From: an uncultured Lachnospiraceae bacterium
GTDB lineage: Bacteria; Bacillota_A; Clostridia; Lachnospirales; Lachnospiraceae
Length of the DNA: 5,565 nucleotides
Direction: 5' to 3'
Assembly: GCA_902783205.1 (NCBI GenBank)
Contig: CACZQE010000140.1
Span: 1-5,565 of the forward strand
Part shown: positions 1 to 4,345 of the stretch, piece by piece
Layout of the letters: every line of letters begins with the position of its first letter
How positions within the stretch are numbered: position 1 is the stretch's first letter
Notes under the pieces: generated by a model
What the model saw: the letters and a program-made list of their open reading frames with translations, nothing else
Databases searched by the model: none
Told to the model about the DNA's origin: nothing
Made by a program: the position numbers and the translations under genes

Positions 1-581
1 CCAAGGGCCTTGCTGCAAAGTTCAGGATCCCTCAATGTCCGAAGCAGTGTGGCTGTATTTCTGGCGTCATATAAAGCATCGTGCCAGCTGCCAATTTGCT
101 CGATTCCTGCATACATAATAGCATTTTTCAGGGAGAGCCGTCCATACACACCGAGTTTTTTTCCGTATTCCTGCTGGAAGTCCTCCCATCCTTCCAGATA
201 CCTCTCTTCTTCTTCCGTAAAGCTGATATTTTTAAGCTTCATTTCCTTGCGGATCTGGCAAATGTCCGAATCGCTCCACTGGAGGATCTGACATCGGTCT
301 TCCAGACTCTCGCACCAGCTGAAGAAGCTTTTCATAGCCTGCTCAAATACAGGCGCCTCTTTTACCATTTCCGTTGTGATGCCGGTCAGTTTCTCATACT
401 TTCGCTCGATCCGGTCGTTGCACTGAGGCTTCACCAAGGTCTTGAAGCATCCGATTTCCTGATAATTCTCATCCAGAGCAGCCGCTCCGATCTCGATGAT
501 CTCCATGGTGCATGCCTGGCCGGCCTTCTTATATTCCTTTGCAATTCGATTCATTTCAAGATCAATTACGATATATTTCAT
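1..581 (-). CDS. DnaQ-like DEDDh 3'-5' exonuclease (partial, C-terminus off the left edge)
   Basis: This gene encodes a protein of the RNase T / DNA polymerase III epsilon exonuclease superfamily, which removes nucleotides from 3' ends of DNA or RNA using two metal ions. The first 193 residues are visible and read without interruption. Motif I is the D7-L-E9 pair just after a short beta strand (MKYIVIDLE). Motif II lies in WSDSD at 101-105, where D105 is the likely ligand by the usual W-x-x-x-D spacing. Motif III is the HDALYDA segment with H166 and D171, the DEDDh histidine form. All catalytic positions are therefore present and the exonuclease fold (about 1-182) is essentially complete. The start is set by AAAGGAGG (587-594 on the minus strand), five bases before the ATG. 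The overall look is like the stand-alone KapD/ERI-1-type group rather than a polymerase proofreading subunit. The substrate cannot be told from sequence. A LexA-like palindrome lies about 110 bases upstream. Confidence 0.92.
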   Translation of the reverse strand, partial: MKYIVIDLEMNRIAKEYKKAGQACTMEIIEIGAAALDENYQEIGCFKTLVKPQCNDRIERKYEKLTGITTEMVKEAPVFEQAMKSFFSWCESLEDRCQILQWSDSDICQIRKEMKLKNISFTEEEERYLEGWEDFQQEYGKKLGVYGRLSLKNAIMYAGIEQIGSWHDALYDARNTATLLRTLRDPELCSKAL

Positions 582-690
582 GAGAGCCTCCTTTACCTGC
601 AAAAGCGCGGATTTTCTATGGCAAGATACCTTCCGGATTCTTAGATCCATTATCCTCTTTCGGGTGTTCAGAATTCTACCCTGCGACCGG

Positions 691-702
691 GAACGCGCGT
701 TC
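691..702. promoter_or_regulatory. LexA/DinR (SOS) box candidate
   Basis: This is a perfect 12-base palindrome, GAACGCGCGTTC. It fits the Gram-positive LexA core GAAC-N4-GTTC, and its inner four bases (GCGC) also fit the RNRY pattern known from Bacillus boxes. It sits upstream of the minus-strand exonuclease gene, before a possible -10 (TAGAAT, 673-678 on the minus strand), so a bound repressor would cover the -35 region of such a promoter. No good -35 hexamer is seen. The flanking bases (G and T on the plus strand) do not extend the dyad to the ideal CGAAC...GTTCG. Regulation is inferred from the site alone. Confidence 0.5.
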
Positions 703-712
703 TTTTTGCCAC

Positions 713-735
713 AAAAAAACCGGGCTTTCGCCCGG
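713..735 (-). terminator. Rho-independent terminator of the leucine-rich-repeat gene
   Basis: Read on the minus strand, a perfect six-pair GC stem (CCGGGC / GCCCGG) closes a GAAA tetraloop and is followed directly by seven T residues. It begins 13 bases after the stop codon of the leucine-rich-repeat gene. It should separate that transcript from the exonuclease gene downstream on the same strand. Confidence 0.9.
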
Positions 736-748
736 CTCTCACCTGATC

Positions 749-1231
749 TCAGCCTTCAAATGCCTGAGGGCTGATTTTTAATCCTTCTTCATGCACAATT
801 TCCAGACCCCTATCACAGCCTGCAAAGGCTTTTGCCTTGATTTCTATCAGGCCCGGATTGCAGATGACTTTCTTCAGATTCCTGCATTCCTTAAATGTGT
901 AGGGTACGATGTTTCTTATTCCCTCCGGCAGTCTGATCTCTTCGATACTGCTTCTGCAAAATGCGTATTGCCACATGTATTTCAACTCTTCAGGAAGGGT
1001 GATGCTTCTCAGGCTGCTGCATCCGTCAAAGACAAATGCGCCTATGTCGGTGACTGTATCGGGAATCTCTATAGAGCAGATTTCCTCATGCCCTTTGAAA
1101 ACGCGGTCATAGATGACCGTGACCGGCATTCCGGCATGGGTCGGAGGAATCTGAACATTCTTTTCATCCCCCTGATAATCTATTACGCTGAATGTGCCGT
1201 TATCTACTCTTTTAAAGATAAAGTCCTGCAT
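749..1231 (-). CDS. BspA-type leucine-rich-repeat protein (LRR_5 family), short and without signal peptide
   Basis: The 160-residue product consists almost wholly of BspA/Treponema-type leucine-rich repeats. The N-terminal lead-in (NGTFSVIDYQG, 11-21) is the usual start of these domains. Repeat units of about 22-23 residues then follow, with the pattern I-x-I/L-P ... I-x-x-x-x-F-x-x-C. The prolines at 57, 80 and 102, and the aromatic residues at F68, F91, F113 and F136, mark the period. The protein stops just after a last AF motif (A157-F158). There is no signal peptide, membrane segment, sortase motif or second domain, so it probably stays in the cytosol, where such repeats usually bind other proteins. 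The start is supported by AGGAG (1241-1245) nine bases upstream. The gene has its own promoter and terminator and looks monocistronic. The family is clear but the partner and role are unknown. Confidence 0.85.
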   Translation of the reverse strand: MQDFIFKRVDNGTFSVIDYQGDEKNVQIPPTHAGMPVTVIYDRVFKGHEEICSIEIPDTVTDIGAFVFDGCSSLRSITLPEELKYMWQYAFCRSSIEEIRLPEGIRNIVPYTFKECRNLKKVICNPGLIEIKAKAFAGCDRGLEIVHEEGLKISPQAFEG

Positions 1232-1294
1232 GGTTTTCTTCTCCTGTCAGATATCTGTAAATGTGTTTTTTCCGCATGAAATTCTCATGGCTCT

Positions 1295-1323
1295 ATTATG
1301 CGGCAGAAGTTGGCGATAATCAA
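1295..1323 (-). promoter_or_regulatory. Sigma-A promoter of the leucine-rich-repeat gene
   Basis: On the minus strand TTGATT (1318-1323) is followed after exactly 17 bases by CATAAT (1295-1300), matching the housekeeping -35 at 4 of 6 and the -10 at 5 of 6 positions. Transcription would start near 1288, giving a leader of about 57 bases before the ATG at 1231. Confidence 0.6.
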
Positions 1324-1364
1324 CTGCTTTCCGTCCGGACAGGCTCGCCTTTGCTTTGCTTTCA

Positions 1365-1373
1365 TGGTATTCT
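1365..1373 (+). promoter_or_regulatory. Possible extended -10 promoter of msrA
   Basis: TGGTATTCT has the TGn extension followed by a 4-of-6 match to the -10 hexamer. A start near 1380 would keep the ribosome site (1383-1388) within the message. There is no convincing -35 hexamer 16-18 bases upstream, so this is only the best candidate in the gap. The closer TATAAA at 1376-1381 would start transcription beyond or inside the ribosome site. Confidence 0.28.
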
Positions 1374-1382
1374 GTTATAAAA

Positions 1383-1388
1383 AAGGAG
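1383..1388 (+). promoter_or_regulatory. Ribosome binding site fixing the msrA start
   Basis: AAGGAG lies 11 bases before the ATG at 1400. The open frame extends 34 codons further upstream to an ATG at 1298, but that one has no ribosome site. The family's N-terminus also aligns with the 1400 start. Confidence 0.8.
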
Positions 1389-1399
1389 TTTTTTATATC

Positions 1400-1885
1400 A
1401 TGAAAGAAATCTATCTTGCAGGCGGATGCTTCTGGGGTCTTCAGAAGTTCTTCGATCAGTTTGCGGGTGTAAAAGAAACAGAAGCAGGCTACGCCAACGG
1501 CCCTGACCGTGCTCCCTCTTATGAGGATGTCTGCAATAACAGTGGTCATGCAGAGACGGTCCGGATCTGCTATGATGAGGGGCAAATGTCTCTAAAGGAG
1601 CTTCTGGATTATTACTTTATGGTCATTGATCCAACTTCCGTCAACCGTCAGGGAAACGATATCGGTATCCAGTACCGGACGGGTATCTACTACACGGATG
1701 AGGACCAGGTCCCTGCCATCAGAGAAGTCTATGAGAAAGAGCAGGTCAAAGCCGGCCGTCCCCTCGCCGTTACTGTTGAAAAGCTGAAGAACTTCTACTC
1801 CGCGGAAGAGTATCACCAGAAATATCTGGACAAAAACCCGACCGGCTACTGTCATATACCGGACCGCTATTTTCATTTAAACTGA
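1400..1885 (+). CDS. msrA: Peptide-methionine (S)-S-oxide reductase MsrA
   Basis: MsrA reduces the S-epimer of methionine sulfoxide, free or in proteins, repairing oxidative damage in the cytosol with electrons from thioredoxin. The 161-residue product holds the hallmark GCFWG with catalytic Cys10 only nine residues from the start. The other active-site positions known from the E. coli enzyme are also present: Tyr41 in PSYEDVC, Glu52 in GHAE, Asp87 in QGND and Tyr92 in QYRTGIYY. Cys151 in the C-terminal GYCHI segment is the likely resolving cysteine. It is a single-domain enzyme with no MsrB fusion. Upstream it faces the leucine-rich-repeat gene and downstream it converges on cdaR, so it is probably transcribed alone. 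The start at 1400 is preferred over the in-frame ATG at 1298 because of its ribosome site and because family members begin just before GCFWG. Nothing in the protein looks broken. Confidence 0.97.
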   Translation: MKEIYLAGGCFWGLQKFFDQFAGVKETEAGYANGPDRAPSYEDVCNNSGHAETVRICYDEGQMSLKELLDYYFMVIDPTSVNRQGNDIGIQYRTGIYYTDEDQVPAIREVYEKEQVKAGRPLAVTVEKLKNFYSAEEYHQKYLDKNPTGYCHIPDRYFHLN

Positions 1886-1926
1886 CTTTTTTATAAACAA
1901 TTAAACCATTTCTACACAGAATCAAT

Positions 1927-1949
1927 CTGCTACCGGCAGCAGCATTTTT
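1927..1949 (+). terminator. Weak terminator candidate between msrA and cdaR
   Basis: CTGCT and AGCAG form a five-pair stem around a six-base loop, followed by CA and five T residues on the plus strand. It lies 42 bases after the msrA stop and its T-run touches the cdaR stop codon. On the minus strand no T-run follows the stem, so it would work poorly for cdaR. The stem is short, hence modest confidence. Confidence 0.4.
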
Positions 1950-3058
1950 CAGGCTTCGGCCCGTATCCCCTTAAAGGCTTCCAGTCTCAGGGCCGTATAG
2001 AGCATGGATGCTTCCCGAAAGCGTCTGGGGTCCAGCCCGCAGCGGTCTCTTACCCGGTTCAGGCGGTACTGGAGTGTGTTGATATGGAGAAAGCACAGTT
2101 CTGCCGTCTTTTTCAGGGACATTTCAGCTGTAAAATAGATATTCAGCAGTTCCCGGTCACTCTCGTCCAGTCCCTCAAGACATTTTCTGATATATGCGGC
2201 TCCCGCTGCAGGTGACACACTGCTGAGCAGCAGCTCCAGGCGGAAAGATTCATAAGCGGCAATGTTTTCCCCGGCCGCAAGGCTGGCAATGGCCAGACGT
2301 GCCGCCTGGAAGGACAGGTCCTGACGGAGAAGGCTTCTTGCAGATCCGATTCCGATTTTAATATCTTTTCTGAATTTTCCTCCCAGTTCATGCATGGCAT
2401 AATCCCAGCGCTTACTGTCACGGTCTTTGACAAGCAGTATGTACTCATTTGGAAAACGGTAGGCGTAGAGACATTTACCTGTCCTTGAAGCGGTATCTTC
2501 CACCGCTCTTTCAATCGTCGACAGAAGGTTTTCATGGGATTCCTGAAGCTGTATCAGAAATGTACGCCAGGATTCTCCTTCGTCTTTCATATCATTTCTT
2601 TCCAGAACCGTCGATATAAATTCTCTTGGTACCACTTCCCGGTCAATGAGGGCCCGGACCAGATATCCGGTCTGTGTGCGGGTATCATAATTTCTGGCGT
2701 CTATTTCATGTTCCCGCAAAAGCAGAAGTGTTATCCTCTGGGCCAGACTGGCATATTTGCGTACTTCCTGTGCATCTCCCGTGATGCCGATCACAGCCAC
2801 GGTTTCCTTGTGAAATCTGATGGGCATATTTATGCCCCGCCGCACATCCCTGTCCGGATCGTCTTCTTCAATGGTTACGATCTCACCTGTCCGTGCGGCT
2901 TCATGGCCTCCGTCATGATAGCTTCCGACACGGCGGGGGTCCGTACTTGCGTTTATGCGGCCGTGAACATCAATGAAATTGATATCGTGGTTGCAGATGG
3001 TTTTGAGTGTGTCGACAATCTGCTGTGCCAGCTGCATATGAATCTGTTTGGCTGCCAT
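1949..3058 (-). CDS. cdaR: CdaR-family transcriptional regulator (sugar-diacid recognition domain plus PucR-type HTH)
   Basis: The 369-residue product has the two ends of the CdaR family. The N-terminal sugar-diacid recognition domain (about 4-135) carries the typical run INFIDVHGRI ... RVGSYHDGG at 26-51. The C-terminal PucR-type helix-turn-helix (about 312-345) shows the signature H325-I-N327-T328-L-Q-Y-R. E. coli CdaR, of similar length (385), activates glucarate, galactarate and glycerate genes in response to the sugar acid. Here the gene is divergent from a glycerate kinase and a permease, so control of that operon, probably as a glycerate-responsive activator, is a strong inference. The frame is open 27 codons further upstream, but the start at 3058 has AAGGAG seven bases before it and aligns with the family N-terminus. 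The longer version would also include the divergent promoter region. No transmembrane segment or receiver domain is seen. Confidence 0.92.
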   Translation of the reverse strand: MAAKQIHMQLAQQIVDTLKTICNHDINFIDVHGRINASTDPRRVGSYHDGGHEAARTGEIVTIEEDDPDRDVRRGINMPIRFHKETVAVIGITGDAQEVRKYASLAQRITLLLLREHEIDARNYDTRTQTGYLVRALIDREVVPREFISTVLERNDMKDEGESWRTFLIQLQESHENLLSTIERAVEDTASRTGKCLYAYRFPNEYILLVKDRDSKRWDYAMHELGGKFRKDIKIGIGSARSLLRQDLSFQAARLAIASLAAGENIAAYESFRLELLLSSVSPAAGAAYIRKCLEGLDESDRELLNIYFTAEMSLKKTAELCFLHINTLQYRLNRVRDRCGLDPRRFREASMLYTALRLEAFKGIRAEA

Positions 3059-3065
3059 TTTCACT

Positions 3066-3071
3066 CTCCTT
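3066..3071 (-). promoter_or_regulatory. Ribosome binding site fixing the cdaR start
   Basis: AAGGAG on the minus strand stands seven bases before the ATG at 3058. The in-frame ATG at 3139 has no such site and would put protein-coding sequence across the candidate promoters. Confidence 0.85.
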
Positions 3072-3122
3072 GTTATATATGACAATTTTTCTTGTTTTAA
3101 ATTGGCTTTATTTATTATCTCT

Positions 3123-3131
3123 AATATATCA
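3123..3131 (-). promoter_or_regulatory. Candidate extended -10 promoter for cdaR
   Basis: On the minus strand TGATATATT contains the TGn extension and a -10 hexamer TATATT (5 of 6). It would start transcription near 3116 and leave a leader of about 57 bases. A GTGACA (minus strand, 3134-3139) resembles a -35 but lies too close to this -10. It is also only 14 bases from another possible -10, GATAAT (3114-3119). The exact start is therefore uncertain. Confidence 0.4.
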
Positions 3132-3151
3132 TTTGTCACGGTATAATGATA
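3127..3151. promoter_or_regulatory. Inverted repeat over the divergent promoters, possible operator
   Basis: TATCAT (3127-3132) and ATGATA (3146-3151) form a perfect six-base inverted repeat separated by 13 bases, with half-site centres 19 bases apart. It overlaps the plus-strand TATAAT box and abuts the candidate cdaR -10. The placement would suit a dimeric regulator such as CdaR controlling itself and the operon. The CdaR site is not one I can recognise by sequence, and the repeat is AT-rich, so chance is possible. Confidence 0.3.
3142..3147 (+). promoter_or_regulatory. -10 box of the glycerate kinase-permease operon
   Basis: A perfect TATAAT lies 38 bases before the kinase ATG. The position expected for a -35 (3119-3124, CTCTAA) does not resemble TTGACA. 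A perfect -10 with no -35 is typical of activator-dependent promoters, which agrees with the divergent CdaR-type regulator. Confidence 0.55.
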
Positions 3152-3185
3152 CTATTTTTTTAATCAATAAGGGGAGGTAACAGAC

Positions 3186-4328
3186 ATGAAGTTTTTATTC
3201 GCATCAGATTCTTTTAAAGGCACACTTTCCAGCCAGCAGACCGTGGAACTGCTCGCAAAGGCAGCCCGCTCTGTCTTTGGCGATATCGAATACAGTGGTG
3301 TCCCGGTTGCGGACGGCGGCGAGGGGACAACCGACGCCATCGTGGCAGCAGAGGACGGTCAGTGGATTGAGACGGAAGTATACGGTCCGCTGATGGAGCC
3401 GGTCAAAGCCCGTTACGGCAAGCTTGACGGGGGCCGGGCAGTCATTGAGATGGCTGCTGCATCGGGACTTCCCATGGTTCCCATGGAAAAGCGCAACCCT
3501 CTGTTTACCAGCAGCTACGGTACCGGCGAGCTGATCCGTCATGCTCTTGACCAGGGTTTCAGGGACATTTCTATTGCCATCGGCGGCAGCGCCACCAATG
3601 ACGGCGGTATGGGCTGTGCCAGAGCACTGGGTATCCGTTTCCTGGATGAAGCCGGCCATGAGCTGGAAGGCCGGGGACAGGACCTTGAAAAGGTTTCCGT
3701 TATTGATGTTTCCGGGCTGGATCACCGTATTGCAACCGCAAAAATCACCGTCATGTGTGATGTAACCAATCCCTTATGCGGTGAAAACGGTGCGACCCAT
3801 ACATTTGGCGCCCAGAAAGGCGCGACTCCGGAGATTCAGACCCGTCTGGAAGCCGGCATGGTAAATTACCGTGACATTATCCGCAAACAGTTTGGCGTAG
3901 ATCCCGATGCCATAGAAGGGGCCGGCGCGGCAGGCGGCCTGGGCACGGCGCTGACTGTGTTCCTTGGCGGCGAGATGAAATCCGGAATTGACACGGTACT
4001 GGATCTGATCGAATTCGACAAACGTCTGGAGGGTACGGATCTTGTGGTAACCGGCGAAGGCCGCACCGACTGGCAGAGCTGTTTCGGAAAAGTTATGCAG
4101 GGTGTGGGCGAGCGTGCCGCAAAGAAGGGTGTTATCGCCGTAGGCCTAAGCGGTTCCTTGGGTCAGGATGCAGACAGGATATTTGATCACGGCATCGCAT
4201 CTCTGATGACCACAGTGGATGCCCCGATGCCTCTGGAGGAGGCCCTGAGCCGGGCAGAAGAACTTTATTATCTTGGCGCGGTAAGAATGTTCCGCTTCAT
4301 TAAGGCAGGCATGGATTTACAGAAATAA
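3186..4328 (+). CDS. garK: Glycerate kinase, GarK/GlxK family
   Basis: The enzyme phosphorylates D-glycerate with ATP in the cytosol. Characterised GarK enzymes make 2-phosphoglycerate, which enters glycolysis at enolase. The 380-residue length is normal for the family. Conserved blocks run in order: DSFKGTLSS (8-16), PVADGGEGTTDA (40-51), EMAAASGLP, the glycine-rich GGSATNDGGMG (133-143), CDVTNPLCGENGA (191-203) with FGAQKGA (207-213), GAGAAGGLG, and TGEGRTDWQS with FGK (about 289-302). The sequence closely follows E. coli GarK through all these blocks, and no key segment is missing. The ribosome site GGGGAGG (3171-3177) stands eight bases before the ATG. The permease gene begins 17 bases after the stop, so the two form an operon. 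The divergent cdaR gene is the likely regulator. The 2- versus 3-phosphoglycerate product is inferred from the family, not seen. Confidence 0.97.
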   Translation: MKFLFASDSFKGTLSSQQTVELLAKAARSVFGDIEYSGVPVADGGEGTTDAIVAAEDGQWIETEVYGPLMEPVKARYGKLDGGRAVIEMAAASGLPMVPMEKRNPLFTSSYGTGELIRHALDQGFRDISIAIGGSATNDGGMGCARALGIRFLDEAGHELEGRGQDLEKVSVIDVSGLDHRIATAKITVMCDVTNPLCGENGATHTFGAQKGATPEIQTRLEAGMVNYRDIIRKQFGVDPDAIEGAGAAGGLGTALTVFLGGEMKSGIDTVLDLIEFDKRLEGTDLVVTGEGRTDWQSCFGKVMQGVGERAAKKGVIAVGLSGSLGQDADRIFDHGIASLMTTVDAPMPLEEALSRAEELYYLGAVRMFRFIKAGMDLQK

Positions 4329-4345
4329 AGAGGAGGAAGAGACAA

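Noticed and set aside
81..644. Plus-strand open frame of 187 codons
   Set aside because: It lies antisense to the exonuclease gene, which has intact catalytic motifs and a strong ribosome site. The plus-strand product resembles nothing and has no ribosome site.
691..706. Plus-strand hairpin GAAC-GCGC-GTTC followed by five T residues as a terminator
   Set aside because: The stem has only four pairs and no plus-strand gene ends upstream. The LexA-operator reading explains the exact symmetry better.
791..1279. Plus-strand open frame of 162 codons opposite the leucine-rich-repeat gene
   Set aside because: The minus strand shows regular leucine-rich repeats, a promoter, a ribosome site and a terminator. 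The plus-strand product shows no family pattern.
1333..1340. Eight-base palindrome GTCCGGAC upstream of msrA
   Set aside because: It is short, does not extend into its flanks, matches no operator I know and is not placed on a credible promoter.
1351..1381. TTGCTT and TATAAA as an msrA promoter
   Set aside because: The spacer is 19 bases, the -35 is weak, and transcription would start at or past the ribosome site, leaving the message without it.
1247..1585. Minus-strand open frame of 112 codons over the start of msrA
   Set aside because: It is antisense to the MsrA active-site region and covers the promoter gap, with no supporting ribosome site or motif.
2534..3082. Plus-strand open frame of 182 codons within cdaR
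   Set aside because: It is antisense to the sugar-diacid recognition domain, with no ribosome site and no recognisable domain.
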